Shown here in pieces: positions 36,526-45,700 of a stretch of 64,000 bases of DNA. The stretch comes from Erythrobacter sp. AP23. GTDB lineage: Bacteria > Pseudomonadota > Alphaproteobacteria > Sphingomonadales > Sphingomonadaceae. The notes below the pieces were generated by a model that was not told the DNA's origin, made no database searches, and saw only the letters and a list, made by a program, of their open reading frames with translations. Made by a program: the position numbers and the translations under genes. How positions within the stretch are numbered: position 1 is the first letter of the stretch; every line of letters starts with the position of its first letter. The stretch is from assembly GCF_001542855.1 (NCBI RefSeq), contig NZ_LNBY01000012.1, forward strand, positions 186,001-250,000, written 5' to 3'.

Positions 36526-38261
36526 ATCTCCTCGACCGCTTCGACCCCCAGGATCGCAAGGCCGTTGCGAATAACCTGCCCGACCTGCGCCGCCAGAAAC
36601 AGCCGCGCTCCCGTCAGTTCGGGATCGCTCTCCTGAATGATCCGCTTCGACGGATCATCGTTACCCGCATTCCAGAAACTGTGGAAGGCGGCAGCGAGAT
36701 CGCCGAGGAAGAAAGCGATACGATGCGGCTCACGCGCCTTGGCGGCGGATTCGACCACGCGCGGGAATTGCGAGGCTTCGCGCACCAATGCGAGCTCTTC
36801 CTCGCCTAGCCGGTCGAGATGCGCATCGCTCGGCTCGACGCCTGCCTTGCGCAGGGTCGAGTGAATGCGGGCATGCGCATATTGCAGGTAGAAGACCGGA
36901 TTGTCTTTCGAGGCTTCGACCACCTTGGCGAAGTCGAATTCCATCTGCGCGTCGGGCTTGCGGGTGAGCATGGTGAAGCGCACCACGTCCTTGCCAACCT
37001 CGTTCACGACATCGGCCAGCGTGACGAAAGTGCCCAACCGCTTGGACATCTTGACCGGTACACCATCGCGCAGCAGCTTGACCATCTGCACCAGCTTGAC
37101 GTCGAACGGCACGTCGCGCCCCGCGCCCTCGGTCAGCGCGGCGACTGCGGCCTTGATGCGCTTGACCGTGCCTGCGTGGTCGGCGCCCCAGATGTCGATC
37201 AGCGCGTCGGCTTTTTCCGCCTTCTGGAAGTGATAGGCGAGATCGGCGCCGAAATAGGTCCAGGCCCCGTTCGATTTCTTGATCGGGCGATCCTGGTCGT
37301 CGCCGAATTCGGTGGAGCGGAACAGCGGCAGCTCGACCGGCTCCCAATCTTCGGGCGGAGCCTTGCCCTTGGGCGCTTCGAGCACGCCGTCGTAGACGAA
37401 GCCGTGTTCGCGCAGCCAGGCTTCCGCCGCTTCGGGCTTCTTTGCCGCCTGCAATTCGGCTTCGGAAGAAAACAGATCGTGATGAATGCCCAGCAGCGCC
37501 AGATCCTCGCGGATCATCTCCATCATCGCCGCGACCGAACGCTGGCGGAACAGTTCCAACCACTCGCTTTCGGGCGCGTCCTTGTAGGCGGGGCCGAACT
37601 CCTGCGCGAGCCGTTCGCCCACCGGCTTCAGATAGTCTCCAGGGTAGAGACCCTCGGGAATCTCGCCGATGTCGTCGCCCAAGGCCTCGCGATAGCGAAG
37701 GTGCGCGGAACGGGCGAGCACGTCCACCTGGCCGCCCGCATCATTGACGTAGTATTCGCGCGTGACCCGGTAGCCGGCCCATTCGAGCAGGCCGGACAGC
37801 GCATCGCCGACCACCGCGCCGCGGCAATGGCCCATATGCATCGGTCCGGTCGGGTTGGCGGAGACATATTCGACATTGACCGTCTGGCCCTTGCCCATAT
37901 CCGAACGGCCGTAGTCGTCGCCGAGATCGGAAATCGCACGCAGTTCGCGCCGCCATGCATCGGGCGCGAGGCGCAGGTTGATGAACCCCGGACCGGCGAT
38001 TGCCGCTTCGGAAATGTCGGGCTCGCGCTCCAGATGCTCGACGATCTTCTCCGCCAACGCCCGGGGATTGGTCTTCGCCTGCTTGGCGAGCACCATGGCG
38101 GCATTGGTGGCCAGGTCGCCATGCGAAGGATCGCGCGGGGGCTCGACCGTCACGTTTGCGCGCGCGGATTCCGCCGGCAGCACGCCCTCCATTTCCAGAG
38201 CGTTCAATACCGCGTCGATGCGGGCCGCGAAGGCCGCGTGAAGTGTCTGCATGTCAGCCAT
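36522..38261 (-). CDS. argS: Arginine-tRNA ligase
   Basis: This class I synthetase (579 aa) charges tRNA-Arg. It has the HIGH equivalent in [17 protein letters not shown] (about 130-146), the KMSK loop as [10 protein letters not shown] and the C-terminal DALR anticodon-binding domain ([15 protein letters not shown]). It heads the operon that runs through SPOR, nagZ, scpAB and tatABC, with the SPOR gene overlapping its stop. Confidence 0.97.
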   Translation of the reverse strand: MADMQTLHAAFAARIDAVLNALEMEGVLPAESARANVTVEPPRDPSHGDLATNAAMVLAKQAKTNPRALAEKIVEHLEREPDISEAAIAGPGFINLRLAPDAWRRELRAISDLGDDYGRSDMGKGQTVNVEYVSANPTGPMHMGHCRGAVVGDALSGLLEWAGYRVTREYYVNDAGGQVDVLARSAHLRYREALGDDIGEIPEGLYPGDYLKPVGERLAQEFGPAYKDAPESEWLELFRQRSVAAMMEMIREDLALLGIHHDLFSSEAELQAAKKPEAAEAWLREHGFVYDGVLEAPKGKAPPEDWEPVELPLFRSTEFGDDQDRPIKKSNGAWTYFGADLAYHFQKAEKADALIDIWGADHAGTVKRIKAAVAALTEGAGRDVPFDVKLVQMVKLLRDGVPVKMSKRLGTFVTLADVVNEVGKDVVRFTMLTRKPDAQMEFDFAKVVEASKDNPVFYLQYAHARIHSTLRKAGVEPSDAHLDRLGEEELALVREASQFPRVVESAAKAREPHRIAFFLGDLAAAFHSFWNAGNDDPSKRIIQESDPELTGARLFLAAQVGQVIRNGLAILGVEAVEEM

Positions 38262-38306
38262 GGCGCGCGCCTAGCCTATCGGCGCGAAATGGCAAGATGC
38301 GAGCGC

Positions 38307-38960
38307 TTACCGGGTCGCGTTGTAGCGCAATTGCGCCTCGGTCAGCTGGAAGCCGACGAGCAACTCGAATGTTGCGCGCTGAACCGCGGCGCGCACGGCC
38401 GGATCGGCGAGCGGGTCGAGAGCGGCATCGGGATCGCCTGCCCTACGCCTGCGCGTGATCTGCTCGCGAATATCGGCCGGCAGGGTCGCTTCGGCGCGGT
38501 CGACATAGGCTCCGGCGCTGCCCCGCGCCTGCGCGCGTTCCTGCCCATCGGCGAATTGCAGCGTCACCGTGCCGACACGCTTGGTGACCACGGCCGACCC
38601 GCCTCTCAGTACAGTCGAGAAATAGGGCAGCGTTACTGTCCGGCTGCCGCGCGTATCGGTGCGCCGCGCGACGACATCGAAACTGGCTTCGGTATAGACC
38701 CGATCGAGCGTGTCTTCATTGCAGGTCGAACGCAGATTGGTGATGGCCGCGGTCACATCGAGATCGGCCATCGTCGTCGAACCCGGCGTGCGGAAGGTCG
38801 TGATGTCGCCGGTGTAGTCGGGAATGCCCACTGCCGGGCAGGTGGTACGCACCGCCGTGATGCCGACCCCCTGATCGACGACCAGTTCCCCTTCCCTGGC
38901 GCAGCCGGCCAACGCGAAGCCTAGAGCGAGCGCGGGAAGAAGGCGGGTACGGATGGTCAT
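38307..38960 (-). CDS. Conserved lipoprotein, unknown function
   Basis: The 217-residue protein has a lipoprotein signal (LALGFALAGCAREGE, Cys21). The remainder is mixed alpha/beta with VTLPYFSTVLRGG and GTVTLQFADG, and a charged helical C-terminus ending LTEAQLRYNATR. I recognise no functional domain. It lies 45 bases upstream of argS on the same strand and diverges from ispH. Confidence 0.8.
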   Translation of the reverse strand: MTIRTRLLPALALGFALAGCAREGELVVDQGVGITAVRTTCPAVGIPDYTGDITTFRTPGSTTMADLDVTAAITNLRSTCNEDTLDRVYTEASFDVVARRTDTRGSRTVTLPYFSTVLRGGSAVVTKRVGTVTLQFADGQERAQARGSAGAYVDRAEATLPADIREQITRRRRAGDPDAALDPLADPAVRAAVQRATFELLVGFQLTEAQLRYNATR

Positions 38961-39057
38961 GCGGCTATTTTCCCTTTTGCGGTCATTCGAATTCGTAGCC
39001 CTGCCGAGCTGCGGCTTGCCCTAGCTTGGCCCGCACGAAAGCGCTAGAGGGCGACAC

Positions 39058-40041
39058 ATGAATGCCCCCTTTCCATCCACGCCTACCGCGTCCGACGGCG
39101 ATCCGCGCCTACCGCTCAAGCTGCTGATCGCGGCTCCGCGCGGCTTTTGCGCCGGTGTCGACCGGGCGATCGAGATCGTCGAACGTGCGCTGCAGAAATA
39201 CGGTGCCCCGGTCTATGTACGGCACGAGATCGTCCATAATCGATATGTCGTCGACAGCCTCAAGGCGAAGGGCGCGATCTTCGTCGAAGAACTCGACGAA
39301 GTGCCCGACGATGCACCCGTGGTGTTCAGCGCGCACGGCGTGCCCAAGGAGGTCCCGGCCGAGGCCGAACGGCGCAAGATGCTCTATGTCGATGCGACCT
39401 GCCCGCTGGTCAGCAAGGTCCACCGGCAGGCCGAACGCCAGATCGAAAAGGGTCAGCACATCCTGTTCATCGGCCACGAAGGCCATCCCGAAGTCATCGG
39501 AACGATGGGCCAGGTGCCCGGCGGACGGATAACGCTGGTCGAGACGGTCGAGGATGTCGCCAAGCTCGAATTCACGCGCGAAGACGACCTGTCCTATCTG
39601 ACCCAGACCACGCTTTCGGTGGACGACACCCGCGACATCATCGAGGCGCTCGAAGCGCGCTTCCCCCAGATTGTCGCACCGCGCGCGGAAGACATCTGCT
39701 ACGCCACCAGCAATCGCCAGGCTGCGGTCAAGCAGATTGCCGGTTCCTGCGATCTCGTCTTGGTGATCGGCGCGCCCAACTCGTCGAATTCGTTGCGCCT
39801 CGTCGAAGTCGCGGAACGCATGGGCACCAGCGCAATGCTGATCCAGCGGGCGGACGAGATCGATCCGACCTGGCTCGAGGGCGTCGGTACGGTGGGCCTC
39901 ACTGCCGGCGCCTCCGCTCCGGAAAAGCTCGTGCGCGAGGTCGTCGATCGCCTTTCGGACTGGCGGCTGGTGGACGAGGAAGTCGTGACCACGGCCGAAG
40001 AAAACATGGTCTTCAAGCTGCCACGCCAACTGACCGAGTAG
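39058..40041 (+). CDS. ispH: 4-hydroxy-3-methylbut-2-enyl diphosphate reductase
   Basis: IspH catalyses the last step of the MEP isoprenoid pathway with a [4Fe-4S] cluster. The three cluster cysteines are Cys31 ([11 protein letters not shown]), Cys115 ([11 protein letters not shown]) and Cys214 ([10 protein letters not shown]). The substrate residues SAHGVP, EGHPEV and [11 protein letters not shown] are present. The 327-residue protein ends normally. It heads the ispH-thrB-rnhA operon. Confidence 0.98.
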   Translation: MNAPFPSTPTASDGDPRLPLKLLIAAPRGFCAGVDRAIEIVERALQKYGAPVYVRHEIVHNRYVVDSLKAKGAIFVEELDEVPDDAPVVFSAHGVPKEVPAEAERRKMLYVDATCPLVSKVHRQAERQIEKGQHILFIGHEGHPEVIGTMGQVPGGRITLVETVEDVAKLEFTREDDLSYLTQTTLSVDDTRDIIEALEARFPQIVAPRAEDICYATSNRQAAVKQIAGSCDLVLVIGAPNSSNSLRLVEVAERMGTSAMLIQRADEIDPTWLEGVGTVGLTAGASAPEKLVREVVDRLSDWRLVDEEVVTTAEENMVFKLPRQLTE

Positions 40042-40042
40042 C

Positions 40043-40999
40043 GTGGCGGTCTACACCCATCTCGGGGCCGAGGAACTCGCGCGACTGGTCGCGCAATACG
40101 ACGTCGGCGATCTCGTTTCTGTCAAGGGAATCGCCGAGGGCGTCTCGAACTCCAACTGGCTTGTCGAAACCACGCGGGGCCGCTTCATCCTCACGATGTA
40201 CGAACGCCGGATCGACATTGGCGACCTGCCGTTCTTTCTCGGCCTGCTCGACCACCTGTCCGACCGGAATTGCCCGGTCCCGCGGACCATCCACGACCGC
40301 CATGGCGATGCGTGGCGAACGGTGGACGGCAAGGCGGTGGCGCTGATCGAATTCCTGCCCGGCGTTTCGCCCAACGAGCCCAATCCAGCCCAGGCCCGGG
40401 CGGTAGGCGCAGCCTTGGCAACGACACATCTGGCCGCGCGCGATTTTCCGATGGAGCGCGCGGACGGGCTGACGCCGCGCGATACGCTTGCCATTCTGCG
40501 GGAATGCGGGGCCGAGGCACTTGCCTCGATCGATCCGCAGCTCGCTGCGACGCTGGAACACGGCGCGGACATCGTCAGTGCATGGCCGGCAGACCTGCCA
40601 CGCTCGATCATACATTCGGACCTGTTCCCCGACAATGTCCTGATGCTCGGCGATAAGGTCACGGGCATGATCGACTTCTACTTCGCCTGCAGCGGGGCGA
40701 TGGCCTATGACCTCGCCGTGACCCATGCCGCATGGTGTTTCGACGAAAATGGAGAGCAATGCGACCGGGACCTGGGCCGCGCTATGATCGAAGGCTATGA
40801 ATCGGTGCGCTCATTATCCGTTGATGAAAGGGCGGCACTACCCCTGCTTGGCGAAGGAGCCTGCCTCCGCTTCATCGCAAGCCGCGCGCAGGATTGGCTC
40901 GACACGCCCGAGGATGCGCTGGTCCGGCGCAAGGATCCGATGGATTTCGTGCGGCGGCTGGAATTCTATCGCACGAACGGCCAAGGCGCATTCGCATGA
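40043..40999 (+). CDS. thrB: Homoserine kinase (APH-fold type)
   Basis: This 318-residue homoserine kinase belongs to the aminoglycoside phosphotransferase fold rather than the GHMP fold of E. coli ThrB. It shows [11 protein letters not shown] for nucleotide binding, the Brenner motif [12 protein letters not shown] and the metal site [11 protein letters not shown]. It makes O-phosphohomoserine for threonine synthesis. The GTG start is one base after the ispH stop, and rnhA overlaps its end in ATGA. This gene order is common in alphaproteobacteria. Confidence 0.94.
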   Translation: MAVYTHLGAEELARLVAQYDVGDLVSVKGIAEGVSNSNWLVETTRGRFILTMYERRIDIGDLPFFLGLLDHLSDRNCPVPRTIHDRHGDAWRTVDGKAVALIEFLPGVSPNEPNPAQARAVGAALATTHLAARDFPMERADGLTPRDTLAILRECGAEALASIDPQLAATLEHGADIVSAWPADLPRSIIHSDLFPDNVLMLGDKVTGMIDFYFACSGAMAYDLAVTHAAWCFDENGEQCDRDLGRAMIEGYESVRSLSVDERAALPLLGEGACLRFIASRAQDWLDTPEDALVRRKDPMDFVRRLEFYRTNGQGAFA

Positions 41000-41439
41000 A
41001 GAAGGTCGAATTGTTCACCGATGGTGCCTGCAAGGGCAATCCCGGCCCCGGCGGCTGGGGCGCTCTGCTGCGCATGGGGCCGCATGAAAAGGAGCTTTCC
41101 GGAAGCGAGCCGGAAACTACCAACAATCGCATGGAAATGACCGCCGCGATCAAGGGCCTTCGCGCCCTGATCGAACCGTGCGAGGTCGATCTCTACACCG
41201 ACAGCAAATATCTCATCGACGGGATAACCAAGTGGGTCCACGGCTGGAAGAAACGCGGCTGGGTCAATGCCAGCAAGAAGCCGGTGCGCAATGCCGAGCT
41301 ATGGCACGACCTGATCGAACTCACCGAGCGGCACAAGGTCGAGTGGCATTGGGTTAGGGGCCATTCGGGCCATCCCGAAAACGATCGGGTGGACCGCCTC
41401 GCCAGCGACGAGGCGGACCGGATCGCCCGCCCGGGCTAA
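40996..41439 (+). CDS. rnhA: Ribonuclease HI
   Basis: RNase HI degrades RNA in RNA-DNA hybrids. The 147 residues align with E. coli RNase HI one position off: the catalytic set is Asp9 ([15 protein letters not shown]), Glu47 (NNRMEM), Asp69 (LYTDSKY) and Asp133 (NDRVDRLA), with His124 in RGHSGH. The stop is six bases from the convergent DUF1508 gene. Confidence 0.98.
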   Translation: MKKVELFTDGACKGNPGPGGWGALLRMGPHEKELSGSEPETTNNRMEMTAAIKGLRALIEPCEVDLYTDSKYLIDGITKWVHGWKKRGWVNASKKPVRNAELWHDLIELTERHKVEWHWVRGHSGHPENDRVDRLASDEADRIARPG

Positions 41440-41445
41440 TCGCGA

Positions 41446-41622
41446 TCAGCTATTGTCGACGACCTCTGCACCCGGGCCGTTGGACTTGATCGAATCGATG
41501 GCATTCTGCGCGCTGGCCTTGGAGCTGTAGCCCTCGGTCGCGAACATCACTTCTGAATTGTACTTGAAACGCACGCGGTACTCGCCGGCCTTGTCCTTGT
41601 AGATCTCGAAGTGGTGGGCCAT
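41446..41622 (-). CDS. DUF1508 (YegP-like) small protein
   Basis: This 58-residue protein is a single DUF1508 unit: HFEIYKDKAGEYRVRFKY followed by EGYSSKASAQNAIDSIKSN. E. coli YegP has two such units; here there is one. Its function is unknown. The ATG at 41622 has a weak GAGAG upstream; a start seven codons earlier is less family-like. Confidence 0.85.
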   Translation of the reverse strand: MAHHFEIYKDKAGEYRVRFKYNSEVMFATEGYSSKASAQNAIDSIKSNGPGAEVVDNS

Positions 41623-41684
41623 CGAAATACTCTCCCGATTCACGATTTCATTCGCTCATAAACTAGCGTTTGGGGCGGGATTGG

Positions 41685-42782
41685 CTAGTCAAGGCGGGCC
41701 GGCGAGTAGAGTTCGGCATCGAGCTTCTCGGTCATTGCATCGCGTTCTTCGCCGAGCAGGAGCTGACGTCCAAGCCGGGCTGCTGCGGGAGCGGTCTGGA
41801 TGCCGAAACCGCCCTGCCCCGCAAACCAGGCAAAGCCTTCTACATCCGGTGCATAGCCATAAACCGGGCGACGATCCGCCGCGAAGCTGCGCAGCCCTGC
41901 CCATTTGTGCTCCACCGCCTCGACCCGCCAGTCGACGACTTCCTCGAGTTGCGCAATGGCTTCGGCCACCGCCAGTTCCTCGGGTGCGGCATCGCAAGGC
42001 TTGCTTGGCTCCTCGTCGTGCGGACTGAGCCACAAGCGCCCCGATTCAGGTTTGAAATAAAAACGGCCGCGGATGTCCAGGACGAGCGGCAGGTCGTCGG
42101 GCACCGGCGGATCGACCCGCACCTGCGCAACCGTCCGCCGATAAGGCTCTATGCCGGCCGGCTTCACGCCCGCCAGCTTCGCCAGCTCGTCCGCCCAGGC
42201 GCCTGCAGCATTCACCACAACGGCTGCTTGAAACGCCTCGCCCCGCTCGGTTGCAATGTCCCAGCGTCCATTGCGTCGATCGAGCCTCACGACACGCGCC
42301 CTGCACTCGATCGCGGCATCGGCCTCTCGCGCCTGCGCCAGATAGTGGGCATGGAGCCCTGCAACGTCGATATCCGCGCACACCGGTTCCCAGATCGCAT
42401 CGGACCAGTCATGGCGGATGCCCGGCACTCGCTTCTGCAGATCGCCGCGGCCGAGATGCTGGATCGTTGCGCCGGTCGGGACGAAGCGCTGCATGAACTG
42501 CGTCACCAGTTCTTCGTCGCCCTCCCGCGCGATGTAGAGTGCCCCGCGCTCGTGCAGAAATCCCCTCTCGCGCAAGTATGAGCCCGATGCGAGCGTCAGA
42601 GGCACGATCTCGGCCCCCCCGTAACATTCCTCCCAGAATGCTGCGGATCGCCCCGTCGCATGATAGCCCGGTCGATCTTCCGCTTCGAGCAGCAGGACGC
42701 TGGCACCGCTCGCGGAAAGCTCTGCGGCGAGACTGGCCCCGGCGATGCCGGCGCCGACGATGGCGAAGTCGTAAGTAGTCAT
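41685..42782 (-). CDS. FAD-dependent amino-acid oxidoreductase (DadA/DauA-like)
   Basis: This DAO-family flavoenzyme (365 aa) has the dinucleotide motif VGAGIAGASLAAELS (about 9-23), the ATGRSAAFWEE segment and NAAGAWADELAKLAG. Its C-terminal end is WFAGQGGFGIQTAPAAARL. The ATGRSA plus C-terminal GQGGFGIQ features resemble bacterial D-arginine dehydrogenases, but substrate is inference. It overlaps the upstream hydrolase in ATGA, so the two are co-translated. Confidence 0.85.
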   Translation of the reverse strand: MTTYDFAIVGAGIAGASLAAELSASGASVLLLEAEDRPGYHATGRSAAFWEECYGGAEIVPLTLASGSYLRERGFLHERGALYIAREGDEELVTQFMQRFVPTGATIQHLGRGDLQKRVPGIRHDWSDAIWEPVCADIDVAGLHAHYLAQAREADAAIECRARVVRLDRRNGRWDIATERGEAFQAAVVVNAAGAWADELAKLAGVKPAGIEPYRRTVAQVRVDPPVPDDLPLVLDIRGRFYFKPESGRLWLSPHDEEPSKPCDAAPEELAVAEAIAQLEEVVDWRVEAVEHKWAGLRSFAADRRPVYGYAPDVEGFAWFAGQGGFGIQTAPAAARLGRQLLLGEERDAMTEKLDAELYSPARLD

Positions 42783-43801
42783 GAGCTTTCCTGCGGCACC
42801 ACACGGTCGAGAAACTCAGCTATTCCGGCCATCGCCCGGTCGCGGACGGGGTCGGCTTCGCGGAGGATTTCGTGGCGTGCCTCTTCGCCGAAAGCGAGCA
42901 ATTCGCCTTTGGGCAGTCGCCGCGCCGCGCGCACGGCCGCGGCGTGACTGACCAACCTGTCCGCCGAGGTGCTTATCACGAGCACGGGCACCTGCACCGC
43001 TTCCATCGCGCCTGCTTCTTCGAGCCTGCGGGCCGAGGCGTAGGCGCGTTCGACCCAACCCCAACTGCCCGGTCCCATCACCAATTCGGGACGCTCTTCG
43101 CGCCACCACAATTCGTCGGCATAACGATCGGCATCATGGGTCAGCAGGGCGCTGCGACGAGCGGGCATCTCGCCCGGTTTCTCGCTCCACTTCCATGCTG
43201 GCCGCGTCGGTTCTCCGAGTTTCGTCATCAGCCGCGCGACGAGATGGAGCAGACCGAGCGGCAGCGGTGGGCCCGACATGCCAATCATCGGCGCGCTGAG
43301 GATAGCGGCATCGGGATCGACCAGATCGTCGACCAGCGCGCGCATTACCAGATGTCCGCCCATCGAATGTCCCGCAAGAACATGGGGGCCGGGCGCCTCT
43401 CGGCGCCAGGTTGACCAGAAGTGCGCAAGATCGCTGGTCCAGTCGGTAAAGTCGTCCACATGGCCGGTCACGGCATCCTTGCCCAGGCGGCCCGAACCCG
43501 CCTGTCCGCGCCAGTCGACAGCCGTCACTCGCCAGCCCGCGCGATGCCACTGCTCGAGCGTTTCCAGGTACTTCTCGTAGAAGTCGCCACGTCCAGGCAG
43601 GAACAGGATCGAGCCACGCTCGCCGCCGGCCGCGCCCGGCCAGTCGATACGCCTGATCGCGTGCCCATCGGCCAGGACGTGGGTCGACTCGCTCGCATGC
43701 GGCGGAATCGCCCGGCGGTCGATCGCCCCCTGTGGCGCTGGCAGGACGGTGATGGCGGCCTCCTCTATGGTTACTTTTTGGTAAGCACGTTCCTGTAGCA
43801 C
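42779..43801 (-). CDS. Alpha/beta hydrolase (monoacylglycerol lipase-like)
   Basis: The cytosolic serine hydrolase (about 340 aa) shows the nucleophile elbow LAGHSMGGHLVMR, an oxyanion stretch ILFLPGRGDFYEKYLE and the late catalytic pair STSADRLVS (Asp) and EEARHEILRE (His), as in the S33/lysophospholipase group. There is no ATG in frame at the 5-prime end. I take GTG 43801; a TTG at 43837 would make it overlap the divergent cpaA start. Substrate is unknown. Confidence 0.8.
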   Translation of the reverse strand: MLQERAYQKVTIEEAAITVLPAPQGAIDRRAIPPHASESTHVLADGHAIRRIDWPGAAGGERGSILFLPGRGDFYEKYLETLEQWHRAGWRVTAVDWRGQAGSGRLGKDAVTGHVDDFTDWTSDLAHFWSTWRREAPGPHVLAGHSMGGHLVMRALVDDLVDPDAAILSAPMIGMSGPPLPLGLLHLVARLMTKLGEPTRPAWKWSEKPGEMPARRSALLTHDADRYADELWWREERPELVMGPGSWGWVERAYASARRLEEAGAMEAVQVPVLVISTSADRLVSHAAAVRAARRLPKGELLAFGEEARHEILREADPVRDRAMAGIAEFLDRVVPQESS

Positions 43802-43831
43802 CGCATCCCGAAGGGTTGCCTCGGGGGCGTC

Positions 43832-44548
43832 ATGCAAAGCCAGATTTTCACCTACGTATTGCTTGCCGGATTGGCAATCGCACTCGTGTGGGTGATCGTT
43901 ACTGATCTCAAGAGCCGTACAATCAGCAACAGGCTGACCATGACGATTGCGCTGGGCGCGCCGCTCTACTGGCTTTCGATCGGACTGCCCCTGTGGCCGG
44001 ATGTCGCATTACAGATCGGCTTGTCGCTCGGTGTATTCGCAGTGTGTTGCGTGCTCTTCGCGATCCGGCAGATGGGCGGAGGCGACGTGAAACTGCTCAC
44101 GGCGCTCGCGCTGTGGGTACCGCCTTCGCAATTCACGCTGTTGCTCGTCGCCATGGCGATGCTCGGCTGGGTTATGACCATGGCGGTCGGTGCCTGGCAT
44201 GTAGCGCGTTCAAGGGCGATCAAGACCAGCCCAGTCCGCGATACCGCACTCCTGGTCGTCGGCACCGCGATCGCAGCCGTCTTCGCCAGCGCCGTACTCG
44301 GCGGCCCGACGATCCCATTGCCCACCGGCATGGCCGAATCCGCCACCACCGACGCCACGGCCGCGATCGCTCTCGTGCTCGCACCGTTAATCTTGCTGTT
44401 GGTGGTCACGTTCGGCTCGATCCGCATCATACGCAGGCACGACCGTGACCTGTGGGTCCCTTACGGCCCCGCAATCTCGCTCGCCGGCATCTGGGTCGTC
44501 GCCAGCGGCGAATTGCTCGCGCGTGGAATGACGTCCCCCGTCGGCTGA
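43832..44548 (+). CDS. cpaA: Prepilin peptidase CpaA/TadV (A24)
   Basis: This membrane aspartyl protease processes Flp pilins. The two catalytic aspartates are in VTDLKSRTISN and the GGGDVKLL motif. The protein has 238 residues, against about 170 for many CpaA/TadV proteins, with two or more extra hydrophobic helices before a C-terminal VPYGPAISLAG segment. It opens the tad operon in divergent orientation to the hydrolase, about 30 bases apart. Confidence 0.9.
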   Translation: MQSQIFTYVLLAGLAIALVWVIVTDLKSRTISNRLTMTIALGAPLYWLSIGLPLWPDVALQIGLSLGVFAVCCVLFAIRQMGGGDVKLLTALALWVPPSQFTLLLVAMAMLGWVMTMAVGAWHVARSRAIKTSPVRDTALLVVGTAIAAVFASAVLGGPTIPLPTGMAESATTDATAAIALVLAPLILLLVVTFGSIRIIRRHDRDLWVPYGPAISLAGIWVVASGELLARGMTSPVG

Positions 44549-44639
44549 GAACGCGATCTTAACCAATTCGCCGGTACAGCATGCAACCATACTTGCCCGC
44601 AGCGGAAATCGGCGGGCCGAACTAGGGGGCTTGATAGCC

Positions 44640-45659
44640 ATGGATAGGAAAAAGCTGGTTCTGCTGGTTGCCGCGCTGATCGTCGCGGTCGGTACGGCGC
44701 TCGTCGCGCGGAGCATGTTCGCCGGGGCCGGTGCGCCGCAGGCCGAAGCCGCCGCGCAGGTCGAGGCGCAGGGACCCAAGGTCCTGGTCGCACAGCGCGC
44801 ATTGCCGGTCGGTACGATCATCACCGCGGATGCAATCGGCTTCCAGCTATGGCCCGAAGAACTGGTCCAGGATGCTTATTTCCTCGACGGCGAAGCGGAT
44901 ATGAGCAAGCTGCTCGGCACCGTCGTTCGCCACCCGATTACCGCCGGCGAGCCGGTTACCCAGGGCTCGCTGGTCGCGCCGGGCGATCGCGGCTTCCTCG
45001 CCGCCGCCCTCGCCCCCGGCATGCGGGCCATTACCGTCCCCGTTACCGCCCAGTCGGGCGTCGGCGGATTCGTTTTCCCGGGCGACCGGGTGGACATGGT
45101 GCTGACCCAGCAGGTCGAAGGTAATGACGGCACCAATCTGAAAGCGTCGGAAACCATTCTTCGTAACCTTCGCGTGCTCGCCACCGACCAGTCGACCGTG
45201 TCGGAAAAGGCCGACGACGGCTCGACCGTGGTCAAGGAGTTCCGCACCGTTACGCTCGAAGTCACCCCGGTGATAGCCGAGAAGGTGGCGGTTGCGCAGA
45301 CCATCGGCACGCTGAGCCTCTCGCTGCGCTCGCTCGCCGACAACCAGACCGAGCTCGAACGGGCGATTGCGGCGGGTGATGTCAGCATTCCCGACGATGC
45401 CTCGCCCGAAGAGGAAGAGCGCCTGCTGCGCCAGGCCATGGCCCGCCCGGACGACGGCAAGAGCACCTATGTCACCGGCGGCGACGTCTCGCGTTTCCAG
45501 CGCCGTTCGGCCCCTCCGCAGGGCGCGATCGGCGGGGCGCCCGCCCCGGCCGCCCCGGCGGGTGCGGCCGGCGCGCCGGTCCGCCAGGGACCGAGCGTCC
45601 GCGTTACCCGCGGCAAGGAAACCGAGGACGTGCCGGTGGGCACGGTTAGCCTCAAGTGA
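44640..45659 (+). CDS. cpaB: Tad pilus assembly protein CpaB/RcpC
   Basis: The 339-residue protein has an N-terminal membrane helix (LVLLVAALIVAVGTALVA), a SAF domain (VLVAQRALPVGTIITADAI; HPITAGEPVTQGSL) and the CpaB core (MRAITVPVTAQSGVGGFVFPGDRVDMVL). The C-terminus is Pro/Ala/Gly-rich. It is a periplasmic partner of the secretin. The ATG at 44640 follows AGGGGGC; TTG 44631 is the other option. Confidence 0.93.
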   Translation: MDRKKLVLLVAALIVAVGTALVARSMFAGAGAPQAEAAAQVEAQGPKVLVAQRALPVGTIITADAIGFQLWPEELVQDAYFLDGEADMSKLLGTVVRHPITAGEPVTQGSLVAPGDRGFLAAALAPGMRAITVPVTAQSGVGGFVFPGDRVDMVLTQQVEGNDGTNLKASETILRNLRVLATDQSTVSEKADDGSTVVKEFRTVTLEVTPVIAEKVAVAQTIGTLSLSLRSLADNQTELERAIAAGDVSIPDDASPEEEERLLRQAMARPDDGKSTYVTGGDVSRFQRRSAPPQGAIGGAPAPAAPAGAAGAPVRQGPSVRVTRGKETEDVPVGTVSLK

Positions 45660-45700
45660 GCCGGATAGAACAAGCGGGAAGCCATTCAGGGGGCAATTCC

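Noticed and set aside
36819..38924. 701-codon plus-strand open frame opposite argS and the lipoprotein gene
   Set aside because: It is antisense to argS, whose HIGH and KMSK motifs are clear. Long antisense frames are expected opposite GC-rich genes, and the translation is composition-driven with no domain.
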